Source: Chitinophaga filiformis | GTDB taxonomy: Bacteria; Bacteroidota; Bacteroidia; Chitinophagales; Chitinophagaceae | Length of the DNA: 64,000 nucleotides | Assembly: GCF_023100805.1 (NCBI RefSeq) | Contig: NZ_CP095855.1 | Coordinates: forward strand, 5,807,001 to 5,871,000 | Direction of reading: 5' to 3' | Part shown: piece after piece, positions 27,291 to 35,980 of the stretch | Layout of the letters: each line of letters begins with the position of its first letter | How positions within the stretch are numbered: position 1 is the stretch's first letter | The notes under the pieces: model-generated | The model's database searches: none | The model's input: only the letters and a program-made list of their open reading frames with translations | Told to the model about the DNA's origin: nothing | Program-made: the position numbers and the translations under genes

Positions 27291-27977
27291 TTATAACTTC
27301 GCCAATGCTTCTTCCAGGTCCAGTATTCCCAGCGTAGCCGGTTTTTCTATTTTTACCAGTCCTTCACGGTGAGACATTTCAGGCAGTTTTTTATCGATCA
27401 CATAGGCAGGTACGCCGCCCCTCAGGCAATCAACCAGGCCGGCGGCAGGATATACGACGAGTGAAGTGCCTATCACCGCAAAAATATCGGCCGACATTAC
27501 TATTTCGGCAGCATCCACGATCTTGGTTACGTTCTCTCCGAACCATACGATGTCCGGACGTAATTGCCCACCGTCTGCGGCCATATCGCCCAGATTGATA
27601 TCTCCTTCTATCACATAACTGCGTGTTTCATCCAGCACACTGCGCATCTTAAAGATCTCTCCATGTAAATGCAATACATGCTTTGAGCCCGCCTTCTCAT
27701 GCAGGTTGTCTATATTCTGCGTGATGATCTGCACATCAAATTTCTCCTGCAAACGGGCCAGGCCAAAATGAGCAGCGTTGGGTTCAGCCGCCTTTACATC
27801 CCTGCGGCGCATGTTATAAAAATCGAGCACCAGCTGCGGATTTTTCTGCCATCCCTGCGGACTGGCAACTTCGTATACATCATATCCCTCCCACAGTCCA
27901 TCACTGTCACGGAATGTACGCAGCCCACTCTCTGCACTGATGCCTGCACCTGTCAATACTACTAATTTAGGCTTCAT
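27291..27977 (-). CDS. cobB: Sir2-family NAD-dependent protein deacylase (class III)
   Basis: A 228-residue sirtuin that removes acyl groups from lysine using NAD+. NAD-binding GAGISAESGLRTFRD, catalytic TQNIDNLHEKAG and HLHGE with the active His are all present. FYNMRR fits the Tyr-x-x-Arg pair that in SIRT5 and CobB favours succinyl and malonyl groups. The zinc-binding cysteines usually found after the active His are absent here: the stretch KMRSVLDETRSYVIEGD has none. Divergent from the PAP2 gene. Confidence 0.92.
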   Translation of the reverse strand: MKPKLVVLTGAGISAESGLRTFRDSDGLWEGYDVYEVASPQGWQKNPQLVLDFYNMRRRDVKAAEPNAAHFGLARLQEKFDVQIITQNIDNLHEKAGSKHVLHLHGEIFKMRSVLDETRSYVIEGDINLGDMAADGGQLRPDIVWFGENVTKIVDAAEIVMSADIFAVIGTSLVVYPAAGLVDCLRGGVPAYVIDKKLPEMSHREGLVKIEKPATLGILDLEEALAKL

Positions 27978-28054
27978 TTGTACAAGACATTTTTAAAATT
28001 TAAATATACGAGTTTTAACATTTACCGTAACTTTATCGCCATAAATAACAGCAA

Positions 28055-28912
28055 TTGAAGATTTTACAGACGCTTATTCTGTGCGGCGTATTGTTAGTGC
28101 AATTGAATGCCAACGCACAATCCGACACCACTACCCTCCAATATACCGATAGTACGAAAACGAAGGAGGTACATACACTGACCGCTGCGGATACCACTAT
28201 ACGTTACCGCATCAACGGCGCCTATCTCGGAAGTATGTGGACCGACCTGAAATACACCGTATCCAGGCCCGCACACTGGAATGGTAAAGACTTTACCAGG
28301 CTGGGTATCGTTCTTGGTACTGCCGGTGGCTTACTGGCGGCAGACTATGAAGTGAAACAGTTTTTCCTCCGTAACCATACGAATTTCTGGAACAGCGTAA
28401 CGGGGCAGATAGAACCTTTTGGAAACGCCTATTCTCCATACCTGGTAGGTGGCATGTATGTGGCAGGTGTGATATCAAAAAACAGGCAGCTGGAACATAC
28501 TTCCCTGATGACGGCCAAATCATTGCTCATTTCTACCCTGATCTATACATTCTCCAAATCTGTGGTAAGGCGCGGCAGGCCAACATACTACGACGATCCG
28601 CTGGTATTCAATGCGCCCTTCTCCATGGATAAATACCATACCTCCTTCCCGTCCGGACATATGCTGACCGTCACTTCTGTGGCTACTGCCCTGGCAGAAG
28701 CCTATGGTGAGGACCATCCATGGGTACCCTGGGTAGCTTATTCCATTGCTATCATGACAGGTACCACCCGTCTTTACCAGGAAAGGCACTGGAGCAGCGA
28801 TGTATGGCTGGGCGCGTCTCTCGGCTATTTTGTAACGAAAGGCGTTTTCAAACATCACCGCCAGCTGGAACGAAAAAAGGCAATGGCAGCCTTAGCGGCC
28901 ACCATGCCTTAA
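28055..28912 (+). CDS. PAP2-family membrane-associated phosphatase
   Basis: A 285-residue protein with a signal peptide (ends near NAQS) and the three PAP2 motifs: KSVVRRGRP, SFPSGH and RLYQERHWSSD, the last carrying the catalytic His. The family dephosphorylates lipid phosphates such as phosphatidate or undecaprenyl pyrophosphate at the periplasmic face. The long N-terminal part before motif 1 and the secretion signal suggest the outer-membrane or periplasmic Bacteroidota type. It starts with TTG. A TAACTTTA element precedes the gene by about 20 bases. Confidence 0.88.
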   Translation: MKILQTLILCGVLLVQLNANAQSDTTTLQYTDSTKTKEVHTLTAADTTIRYRINGAYLGSMWTDLKYTVSRPAHWNGKDFTRLGIVLGTAGGLLAADYEVKQFFLRNHTNFWNSVTGQIEPFGNAYSPYLVGGMYVAGVISKNRQLEHTSLMTAKSLLISTLIYTFSKSVVRRGRPTYYDDPLVFNAPFSMDKYHTSFPSGHMLTVTSVATALAEAYGEDHPWVPWVAYSIAIMTGTTRLYQERHWSSDVWLGASLGYFVTKGVFKHHRQLERKKAMAALAATMP

Positions 28913-28944
28913 TCACCATCAATCACTACAAATCACTAATAAGA

Positions 28945-29886
28945 TCACGCAACAGCTTTTGCCAGGCGGCGGCGTTTTCTGTACCTGCGGATAACGATAA
29001 AAAGTACAAACGTCACCATCCATACCGGCCATAAAGCGGTGAACGAGATAAGGGCTGTCAGTATACTGTTCCAGCCATCTTTGACAGAAAAGAAGATACG
29101 GGAAAAGAAACCTGGCCCCTGTGGCGTTGTATTGGAAAATGCCTGGTAAAAAGAGAGATGGATAAGGCTCATGGACACATTGTGATCTATATATTGCAGG
29201 CGTCCCTGGGCAGCTTCCACCTCCTCCCGGATTGTCTTTAGCTGCTCTTCTACTTTCAATACATCTTCCACATTCTTTGCCTGTTTCAGAATATCGAGGT
29301 AACGCTGCTCTATTTCCTTCCTGGCCTTCATCCGCGCTGAAACATCCACATATTCTTCCGTAACATCTTTTGAGGTAATATTTTTTTCAAGCAGGGTCTC
29401 ATCTGCGCTTGCCAGGGAATTCAGGCAGCTGTCAAATTTAACCGAAGGTACCCTGATCTCCATCTGCGTTTGCTGTGCAACCTCTGAACGGCTTTCCTGC
29501 TCGCTGATAATTTCCCCGCCAAAGCGGGCAATGATCGCCGTTAGTTCTTTATGTGCACGTTTGAAATCGCCGGTAGTATAACGGATGGTAGCTTCTTTAA
29601 TAATCTTTTTGGGAATGTCGGCGTAGTCCTCCGGTTTTGATGCCGCTGGCGGCTCTTCCGCATACGCCGTGAGCCCGTTATCAGATGCGGCCATAGCTCC
29701 GGCGGCGACTTTGTCGGTCTCCATTTCTTCCGACTTGTAGTAGGGTGCGCTTTGTATAGCAGCTACGCTTTGCGAAGCAGTGTTTCCGGAACGGCTGCTG
29801 CAGCCGTTTAATACCAGTGATATGGATAAGAGAACACAAGGGATAACAATAACAGTATGCCTTAAAGCAGAACATCTTCTTGCCAT
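28945..29886 (-). CDS. DUF4349 lipoprotein
   Basis: A 313-residue protein with a lipobox LNGC and the DUF4349 layout. The body has ITKDV-type strand blocks (KIIKEATIRYTTGDFKRAHKEL, in part), then a long coiled coil (MKARKEIEQRYLDILKQAKNV to VEAAQGRLQYID), and a C-terminal membrane helix followed by Arg/Lys. The family is of unknown function and resembles the N-terminal part of some anti-sigma factors and envelope proteins. It converges on the PAP2 gene. Confidence 0.85.
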   Translation of the reverse strand: MARRCSALRHTVIVIPCVLLSISLVLNGCSSRSGNTASQSVAAIQSAPYYKSEEMETDKVAAGAMAASDNGLTAYAEEPPAASKPEDYADIPKKIIKEATIRYTTGDFKRAHKELTAIIARFGGEIISEQESRSEVAQQTQMEIRVPSVKFDSCLNSLASADETLLEKNITSKDVTEEYVDVSARMKARKEIEQRYLDILKQAKNVEDVLKVEEQLKTIREEVEAAQGRLQYIDHNVSMSLIHLSFYQAFSNTTPQGPGFFSRIFFSVKDGWNSILTALISFTALWPVWMVTFVLFIVIRRYRKRRRLAKAVA

Positions 29887-29949
29887 AGGAATTTATTTTT
29901 AGATAAATACTATAACAAGAAGATGCGGCTGGAATTAAAATTCCATAAA

Positions 29950-30360
29950 TTATTTCATGTCTCCCATTTCCAGGATGGTCTCAAATTCGTCTGCAGTCAC
30001 GGCACAGACGGAGAGACGGCCCTGGCGGATGAGGGAAAGATTTTCCAGTCTTTTTTCAGCTTTCATCTGCGCCAGCGTCACCGGTGTTTTAAACGGCTTC
30101 AGGGGCTGCAGGTCTACCACTACCCAGTTCGGATCCGGCGTGGTCGGGTCCTGGTAATGTTCTTTCGCTACTTTGGCAATACCCACTACGGCCAGGCCTT
30201 CATTACTGTGGTAGAACAATACCTGGTCTCCCTTCTTCATGCCTTTCAGGTTATTGCGCGCCTGGTAATTGCGTACACCGTCCCAGAAGGTTTTCCCGTC
30301 CTTTACAAATTGATCCCACGAGTATTTAAAAGGTTCTGATTTTACAAGCCAGTAGTTCAT
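29950..30360 (-). CDS. EVE-domain protein
   Basis: A 136-residue cytosolic protein with the whole-length EVE fold: MNYWLVKSEPFKYSWDQF, then WDGVRNYQARNNL, MKKGDQVLFYHSN and VGIAKV. EVE domains are PUA-like and bind modified bases in nucleic acids. Stand-alone bacterial forms are conserved, with no firm role. Follows lutA on the same strand by 30 bases. Confidence 0.93.
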   Translation of the reverse strand: MNYWLVKSEPFKYSWDQFVKDGKTFWDGVRNYQARNNLKGMKKGDQVLFYHSNEGLAVVGIAKVAKEHYQDPTTPDPNWVVVDLQPLKPFKTPVTLAQMKAEKRLENLSLIRQGRLSVCAVTADEFETILEMGDMK

Positions 30361-30390
30361 TGTCTGATGATTTTAATTCGTCTTCGCCGC

Positions 30391-31110
30391 TTACCAGCCA
30401 CTGGCCAGTACATCGGCAATATGCATCGTTTTAATATTCAGTTCATGTTTCCTGATATAACCATCCAGGTGCATCAGGCAGGAAAGGTCTGTAGAGATCA
30501 GGTAATCTGCGCCGCTGGCCACTGCATTGTTCACTTTCTGTTCGCCCATACCGATAGAGATAGGTTCAAACTTCACTGAAAATGTTCCGCCAAAGCCGCA
30601 GCATACTTCGCAATCGTTCATTTCCTTCAGCTCCAGTCCTTTCACTTTAGAGAGCAGGCTGCGGGGGCCTTCCTTGATACCGCATTCGCGCAATGCACCG
30701 CAGGCATCATGATAGGTAGCCACACCATTGAGCGTTGCACCGATGTCTGTAACATGCAGTACGTCTGTCAGGAATTCTGTGAATTCATACAGTTGCCTGC
30801 GCAGCATCTTCACATCATTGTGTGCAGCGGAATTGTCAAACAGCTTGCCGTAGTAATTACGTACAAACCCTGTGCAGGAGCCGCTTGGCGCCACTATATA
30901 GTCGACAGTATGAAAGTCCTTGATGAATTTGTTGGCAACGGAGCGGGCTTCATCCCAGTATCCTGCATTAAAAGCAGGTTGTCCGCAACAGGTCTGGTTG
31001 GGATTATAATTAACGTTACATCCCAGCTTTTCCAGCACCTTCACCATATTGAAGCCTGTTTCCGGGAACAGCTGATCTACGAAGCATGGAATAAAAAGCT
31101 GTACGTTCAT
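30391..31110 (-). CDS. lutA: (Fe-S)-binding lactate utilisation protein A
   Basis: A 239-residue protein made of two cysteine-rich (CCG) domains: NQTCCGQPAFNAGYWDEAR with PSGSCTGF, and later CEVCCGFGGTFSVKF with DLSCLMHL. This is the LutA/YkgE type, one part of the LutABC lactate dehydrogenase complex. LutB and LutC are not next to it in this window, so it may work with genes elsewhere. Cytosolic, associated with redox complexes. Confidence 0.9.
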   Translation of the reverse strand: MNVQLFIPCFVDQLFPETGFNMVKVLEKLGCNVNYNPNQTCCGQPAFNAGYWDEARSVANKFIKDFHTVDYIVAPSGSCTGFVRNYYGKLFDNSAAHNDVKMLRRQLYEFTEFLTDVLHVTDIGATLNGVATYHDACGALRECGIKEGPRSLLSKVKGLELKEMNDCEVCCGFGGTFSVKFEPISIGMGEQKVNNAVASGADYLISTDLSCLMHLDGYIRKHELNIKTMHIADVLASGW

Positions 31111-31230
31111 TGAGTTAGTCTTTAGTTATAAAGCCGCAGTTTTGGTAGCTGCTGGCAACAGGAATAAAGTAACCGGCCTGAAACTGTAGCGACAATGAAC
31201 ATCACACGTAACTAATATGGGGCTTAGTGG

Positions 31231-31728
31231 CTATGCCTGCAATTGACGCATCATAGATATCATTTTCAGTGCGGTGATAGCGGCTTCCTCCCCTTTGTGC
31301 CCATGTATGCCACCCAGTCTTTCCTCCGCCTGCTGCATATTGTCGACAGTCAGGATGCCGAAGATAACGGGTACCGGTAATTCCAGGTTTAATTGCATGA
31401 TACCTTCCGTTACACCTTTACAAACATAGTCAAAATGTGGGGTTTCTCCTCTTATCACGCATCCGAAAGCAATAATAGCGCCAGGTTGCCTGGATGTACC
31501 CTGCGTACGTTCCCAGTACTGTTTGCAGGCGAAAGGCAGCTCAAATGCGCCTGGTACAATTACTTTTGAGACCTTGGATACCTTGTATTGTGCCAGCGAG
31601 CGGTCGCAACCTGCTACCAGTTCGTTGATCACCGTATCATTCCATTCGGTATATACTATAACAACACTGGCATCCTCTAAATTGAGAATGCCAGCATCGT
31701 TCAATAAACTTTGATTATGTATTGACAT
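31231..31728 (-). CDS. ribH: 6,7-dimethyl-8-ribityllumazine synthase
   Basis: A 165-residue lumazine synthase, the penultimate enzyme of riboflavin synthesis. Typical blocks are VPGAFELPFACK, IAFGCVIRGETPHFDYVCKGV (with the catalytic His) and PVIFGILTVDNMQQAEERLGG. The C-terminal helix GEEAAITALKMI is also conserved. It follows the TPR membrane protein gene by 19 bases, so the two are likely cotranscribed. No FMN riboswitch is seen upstream. Confidence 0.96.
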   Translation of the reverse strand: MSIHNQSLLNDAGILNLEDASVVIVYTEWNDTVINELVAGCDRSLAQYKVSKVSKVIVPGAFELPFACKQYWERTQGTSRQPGAIIAFGCVIRGETPHFDYVCKGVTEGIMQLNLELPVPVIFGILTVDNMQQAEERLGGIHGHKGEEAAITALKMISMMRQLQA

Positions 31729-31747
31729 GACCAGATTAAAATATCAA

Positions 31748-32452
31748 TTAATTCCTCACTTCGCCCAGGCGCGCCAGGTATTTGTCCATTTCGCGGCCTT
31801 CTGCGGTCTGAGGATATTTGTCGCGGATTTCTTTATAAACAGCAATGGCATCAGCAGGTTTGTTTGCTTTTTCCAGTGCCAGACCTGCGCGGAACAGGTA
31901 AGTAGGAGCAGTCAGCTCATTGTTGCTGTGATGACCTGCTTTCTTATAATATTCAATACCTTCTTCAGTTTTGCCCAGTTCCATGTAAGCGTCGCCGGCC
32001 AGGCCATAAGCCATTGCCTGTACGATCTGATCGCCGCTGCTATAGCTGCTCAGCAGATCTGCACCTTTCTGGAATTCACCCAGCTTTACATAGCATACGC
32101 CTGCATAATATTTTGCCAACTGACCTGTTTTGGTGCTGCCGTATTTATCAATTACCTGCAGGAATCCGTAATAGTTACCGTCTCCATTTAATGCAACACG
32201 GAAAGAATCCCGCTCGAAATACTGCTGTGCATGGAATACCATGTCCTGTGCCTTCTTTTCGTTAGGGCCTTTAATGAATCTGTTGTAGGCAAAAGAACCG
32301 CCCACTACCACTACTATTACGAGCAGGGCTATGATGATGCTGTTTTTATTCTTGTTAAAGAACTGTTCCGCCTTGTGGATTGAGTCTTCCAGTTGGAATT
32401 CCTTAGACACCGAAGTATTTTCAGCTGCGGTCTTATTTTTTGTCTCGGTCAT
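31748..32452 (-). CDS. Membrane-anchored TPR protein (YfgM-like)
   Basis: A 234-residue protein: an N-terminal cytoplasmic ~35 residues, one membrane helix (IIIALLVIVVVVGGSFAY), then TPR repeats outside (AKYYAGVCYVKLGEFQKGADLL; AYGLAGDAYMELGKTEEGIEYY). The layout is like YfgM, an ancillary subunit of the Sec translocon and chaperone network; that role is inference. First gene before ribH. Confidence 0.85.
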   Translation of the reverse strand: MTETKNKTAAENTSVSKEFQLEDSIHKAEQFFNKNKNSIIIALLVIVVVVGGSFAYNRFIKGPNEKKAQDMVFHAQQYFERDSFRVALNGDGNYYGFLQVIDKYGSTKTGQLAKYYAGVCYVKLGEFQKGADLLSSYSSGDQIVQAMAYGLAGDAYMELGKTEEGIEYYKKAGHHSNNELTAPTYLFRAGLALEKANKPADAIAVYKEIRDKYPQTAEGREMDKYLARLGEVRN

Positions 32453-32517
32453 TGTAAATGTGATCGTTAAATTGTTATTTCTTATTACGGTACAGGTACG
32501 GCTGTGTAAAATTCCCG

Positions 32518-32525
32518 CAAATATA
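32518..32525 (-). promoter_or_regulatory. Promoter -7 element of TPR-ribH
   Basis: TATATTTG on the minus strand, next to the T-run of the pdhA terminator. Confidence 0.6.
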
Positions 32526-32580
32526 AAAAAGGTTAGCGAATCTACCCGTTTATATTAAACAGCCGGGATCGCTAACCTTT
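32526..32580 (-). terminator. pdhA terminator
   Basis: GGTTAGCGA (32532-32540) pairs perfectly with TCGCTAACC (32570-32578). On the minus strand six T follow. The T-run runs directly into the next gene's -7 element. Confidence 0.8.
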
Positions 32581-32590
32581 TACATATTAT

Positions 32591-33601
32591 TTAGTCAACA
32601 ATGAATGGGTAATCCTGTTGAACATATACGTCTTTCAGCAGCTCATCATCTGAAGGCCATGGAGACTCTTCTGCGAACTGTACGCAATGCTCCACTTCCT
32701 GTTTCACCTTTTCGTTGATAGCTTCGATCTCCGCTTCCGTAGCCCATTTATTCTTCTGAATAGTAGCCAGTACCTGGTTGATCGGATCTTTTTCCTTATA
32801 CTCTTCTACTTCCTCTTTGGTACGGTATTTAGCCGGATCGCTCATGGAGTGACCACGGTAACGGTAAGTCTTGATTTCCAGTAAGGTAGGACCTTCACCG
32901 GCGCGTGCACGTTTTACGGCTCTTTCAACGCCTTCGTGTACAGCTTCAGCGCTCATACCATCGATAGTAGCGCTGGGCATATCGTAGGCGTTCGCTAACT
33001 TATAGATATCCAGTACGTTGGAAGTACGTTCTACTGAAGTACCCATCGCGTACATGTTGTTTTCGCAAATGAATATTACCGGCAGTTTCCACAGCATGGC
33101 CATGTTGAAGGTCTCATGCAGCATACCCTGGCGGGCAGCACCATCACCGAAGAAGCAAAGCGCTACGTTGTCAGTGCCCTTGTACTGCTCAGCAAAAGCC
33201 AGTCCGGCGCCTGTACCGATCTGTGCTCCCACGATACCATGACCACCATAAAAACCTTTATCCGGAGCAAAGAAGTGCATACTACCACCTTTACCCTTTG
33301 AACAACCTGTAGCTTTACCATACAGCTCAGCCATACACTCATCAGCAGTCATTCCTTTTGCTATAGCCAGCGCATGGTCGCGGTAGGCAGTGATGAACTT
33401 GTCGTCCGGTTTAGTCGCAGTCATTGCACCTGCGGCAATTGCTTCCTGTCCGATGTACAGGTGACAAAAACCACGAATCTTCTGCATCCCATACAATTGG
33501 CCGGCTTTTTCTTCAAAGCGGCGCAGCAAGAGCATCAATTCATACCAGTACAAATATGTCTCTTTGGTGAATTTCGTCTTTACGTCTGTTTTTGTAGCCA
33601 C
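32591..33601 (-). CDS. pdhA: Pyruvate dehydrogenase E1 component, alpha subunit
   Basis: A 336-residue thiamine-diphosphate-dependent subunit that decarboxylates pyruvate in the pyruvate dehydrogenase complex. The ThDP motif GDGAARQGMLHETFNMA ends with ENN, and the regulatory-loop-like YRYRGHSMSDPAKYRT is conserved. The gene is alone: no beta subunit, E2 or E3 is adjacent. A separate pdhA is usual in this phylum. Confidence 0.95.
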   Translation of the reverse strand: MATKTDVKTKFTKETYLYWYELMLLLRRFEEKAGQLYGMQKIRGFCHLYIGQEAIAAGAMTATKPDDKFITAYRDHALAIAKGMTADECMAELYGKATGCSKGKGGSMHFFAPDKGFYGGHGIVGAQIGTGAGLAFAEQYKGTDNVALCFFGDGAARQGMLHETFNMAMLWKLPVIFICENNMYAMGTSVERTSNVLDIYKLANAYDMPSATIDGMSAEAVHEGVERAVKRARAGEGPTLLEIKTYRYRGHSMSDPAKYRTKEEVEEYKEKDPINQVLATIQKNKWATEAEIEAINEKVKQEVEHCVQFAEESPWPSDDELLKDVYVQQDYPFIVD

Positions 33602-33619
33602 TGTTTCTTAATTTGTCCG

Positions 33620-33627
33620 CAAATATA
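33620..33627 (-). promoter_or_regulatory. pdhA promoter -7 element
   Basis: TATATTTG on the minus strand, 19 bases before the ATG, with a T-rich tract upstream in the -33 position. Confidence 0.65.
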
Positions 33628-33783
33628 ACAGGAAAATCCTAAAAACTAAATACTTTGCAACTTTGCAGCAACTTGTCCGTAAATAGCGGGTTTCCCGGAA
33701 GGCCTGATTACCAGTCTTTCCATGCACGCAGGCAGGTTACGATAAATTTATTTTTAATTCATAACTGATAATCAGAACGTTAA

Positions 33784-34866
33784 TTGCTGTCGCTCAGAAA
33801 GATATCACTTGTTCAGTTTAAAAATTACTCCGGGAAAAGTTTCACCTTCCATAAACGCATCATCGGCATCACCGGGCGCAACGGTTCCGGTAAGACCAAC
33901 CTGCTCGATGCCATATATTATATATGCTTCACCAAAAGCTACTTTACAAGCAGCGAAGCGCAGAATACCCATTACCATACCAACGGTTTCCGCCTGGAAG
34001 CATACCTCGACAGGGAGGGCCAGGAAGGAAAGGTGGTCTGTACCCTCAAAGACGGCAAAAAGGAAATTGCCCTCAACGATGAGCCTTACGAACGTTTCTC
34101 CCGGCATATAGGTCAGTACCCTGCCGTGATGATCGCTCCCGACGACGCCGAGATCATCCTGGGCGGTAGTGAAGAACGCCGTAAATGGCTGGATGCCCTG
34201 CTCTGTCAGCTGCATCCGGGCTATCTCGATCACCTCATCACCTATCAGAAAATATTACAACAGAAAAACAGCCTGCTGAAAACCATCGCTACCCAGGGCG
34301 GCAACCAGGACGCCCTCCTCGATATATTTGATGAACAGCTGGTGCATCATGGCACGCCTGTTTTTGAATGGAGACGCGCCTTCCTCCCCGGATTTATCAA
34401 ACAGGTGCAGGAGCTATATGATTACCTGGCGGGTAAACATGAAATTGTCAATATACAATACCAGTCCGGTCTCCACGAACAGACCTTCACTGAACTGCTG
34501 GCTGCCAACCGGTATAAGGATATGATGATGCAAAGGACCACCGGAGGCATACACCGTGATGACCTGCAGTTCCTGCTGGACGATCATGCCATGAAAACAA
34601 GCGCCTCGCAGGGACAACGTAAAAGTTTTCTCTTCGCACTGAAACTTGCACAGTTTGAAGTCATTAAAGCACATAAAAAATTTGCCCCCCTCCTCCTGCT
34701 CGATGATGTCTTTGAAAAACTGGACCAGGAAAGAGTGAGTAGACTGATAAAATTAGTGAGTAGTCCGGCATATGGCCAGGTATTCATTACCGATACACAT
34801 GCATCAAGAATATGCGAAGCCTTCAAAGAAAATGAAGAGAGTTTTCAATTAGTAGAGATGGAGTAA
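33784..34866 (+). CDS. recF: DNA replication and repair protein RecF
   Basis: A 360-residue SMC-like ATPase that binds gapped DNA and helps load RecA with RecO and RecR. Walker A is GITGRNGSGKTNLLDAIYY, the ABC signature is TSASQGQRKSFLFALKLAQ and Walker B is PLLLLDDVFEKLD. The start is TTG; the next residues (LSLRKISLVQFKNY) fit the family N-terminus. The DUF721 gene starts 25 bases later, a pairing widespread in bacteria. Confidence 0.96.
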   Translation: MLSLRKISLVQFKNYSGKSFTFHKRIIGITGRNGSGKTNLLDAIYYICFTKSYFTSSEAQNTHYHTNGFRLEAYLDREGQEGKVVCTLKDGKKEIALNDEPYERFSRHIGQYPAVMIAPDDAEIILGGSEERRKWLDALLCQLHPGYLDHLITYQKILQQKNSLLKTIATQGGNQDALLDIFDEQLVHHGTPVFEWRRAFLPGFIKQVQELYDYLAGKHEIVNIQYQSGLHEQTFTELLAANRYKDMMMQRTTGGIHRDDLQFLLDDHAMKTSASQGQRKSFLFALKLAQFEVIKAHKKFAPLLLLDDVFEKLDQERVSRLIKLVSSPAYGQVFITDTHASRICEAFKENEESFQLVEME

Positions 34867-34878
34867 CAACGAAATTCC

Positions 34879-34886
34879 TATCTTTG
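34879..34886 (+). promoter_or_regulatory. Promoter -7 element before the DUF721 gene
   Basis: TATCTTTG, a TAnnTTTG match only five bases before the first ATG. The transcript would start at or after that ATG. Confidence 0.5.
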
Positions 34887-34890
34887 CCAC

Positions 34891-35178
34891 ATGCGCTACG
34901 GAATGACGTCAATGGAGGATGCACTCAGGGATTTTATGTCTAAAAGCCGGCTTAAACCGAGGCTGACAGAGGTGCGTATACAGGAGAACTGGGAACAACT
35001 CATGGGTAAGACCATCTCACGTTATACAGAGAATATACAACTCATTGACAATAAGCTACACATTACTACCACTGTTGCTCCACTTAAACAGGAGCTGAGC
35101 TACTCTAAAGACCGTATTATCAAACTGGTAAACGAAATGCTGGGAGAAGCCGTGGTAAGAGAAGTGATCATCAGGTAA
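34891..35178 (+). CDS. DUF721 protein (DciA-like)
   Basis: A 95-residue protein with the DUF721 pattern: ALRDFMSKSRLKPRLTEVRIQENWEQLMG, in part, then TTTVAPLKQELSYSKDRIIKLVNE. DUF721 proteins include DciA, a loader of the replicative helicase in bacteria that lack DnaC; short Bacteroidota forms are related. It follows recF. The promoter position suggests that Met5 (34903) or Met8 (34912) could be the real start. Confidence 0.85.
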   Translation: MRYGMTSMEDALRDFMSKSRLKPRLTEVRIQENWEQLMGKTISRYTENIQLIDNKLHITTTVAPLKQELSYSKDRIIKLVNEMLGEAVVREVIIR

Positions 35179-35197
35179 ATAATAACATTATTAATAA

Positions 35198-35235
35198 AAA
35201 GAAGCCGTTTCAATAATTGAGACGGTTTTTTCTTT
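35198..35235 (+). terminator. Terminator after DUF721 gene
   Basis: AAAAAGAAGCCGT.TCAAT pairs with the GAGACGGTTTTTTCTTT side; a T-run follows. Confidence 0.85.
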
Positions 35236-35336
35236 ATATAAAGGCTGTTACTGCTGCCGGCGATAGTATGCGCCTGCTGATAGCAGTAGTCAGGAAAACC
35301 AGCAAGCTGGTGCTTCCGACCTCCTGAAATTTATAG

Positions 35337-35765
35337 ATGGTATATATGAAAACACAATTTTTAGCTCCCTTTTTTGTTGGCATCCTGCTGTGCTTCGGCT
35401 CATTTTGCCAGGCGCAGAATAAGACCTCCGGCGATAGCGCGGTTATTATGTTAAAGCAGTTCTATACCGCTTACATTACTGCAGATGACGAAAAGCAACT
35501 CAGCTCTCTTCAAAAGAAATATTGCACCAAAAAGATCCTGAAGAGGATAGCAGATGATGAAGAGTTGGACAGCGATCCTTTTATAAACGCACAGGACACG
35601 GACGCTGATTGGCTGAGGACCATGGTGATCAATAAAGATGCGCAGAAGCCCAATGTTTATGTCGTGTCTTATGTAAATAATTACACCAAAAAGCGGATCA
35701 TTAACAAGCTACTCGTTGTAAAGGAAGGCAAGGCTTACAAGATAGATGATATCCTGACATATTAA
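35337..35765 (+). CDS. Secreted DUF3828-like protein
   Basis: A 142-residue protein with a signal peptide ending near CQAQ (start at 35337 or Met4 at 35346). The mature part reads IMLKQFYTAYITADDEKQ, then KKYCTKKILKRI, and later NVYVVSY and KLLVVKEGKAYKIDDIL. This layout matches DUF3828-type domains, an NTF2-like group of unknown function in envelopes. The stop codon overlaps the left arm of a 40-bp perfect inverted repeat. Confidence 0.75.
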   Translation: MVYMKTQFLAPFFVGILLCFGSFCQAQNKTSGDSAVIMLKQFYTAYITADDEKQLSSLQKKYCTKKILKRIADDEELDSDPFINAQDTDADWLRTMVINKDAQKPNVYVVSYVNNYTKKRIINKLLVVKEGKAYKIDDILTY

Positions 35766-35849
35766 GAAAGGAGCCTGTATCAAATGCGAAGGGCCTCGGA
35801 AAGTCAGACACTTTCCGAGGCCCTTCGCATTTGATACAGGCTCCTTTCT
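35765..35849. repeat. 40-bp perfect inverted repeat at a gene end
   Basis: Arms 35765-35804 and 35810-35849 are exactly complementary over 40 bases, with a five-base loop CAGAC. The left arm begins with the last base of the upstream stop codon. No T-run follows the right arm, and the stem is two to three times longer than the other terminators here. Confidence 0.97.
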
Positions 35850-35980
35850 CAGATACCTGATGAAGTCCCGCAGGCTGTAAAACAATTCTCAGGAGATTCA
35901 TTTAGCTTGGGGTATCTCCTTTCTTCTTTATAAAATGCGGTATATGGACTATCAGCAGTAATATCCGGCAAGCATGTTCC

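Noticed and set aside
28905-28945. Triple AATCAC micro-repeat after the PAP2 gene as another tail duplication
   Set aside because: The units are about ten bases and do not repeat coding sequence with a stop, so they do not match the other three cases.
31231-31760. FMN riboswitch at ribH
   Set aside because: Only 19 bases separate ribH from the upstream gene, and the upstream promoter region has no room for the conserved fold.
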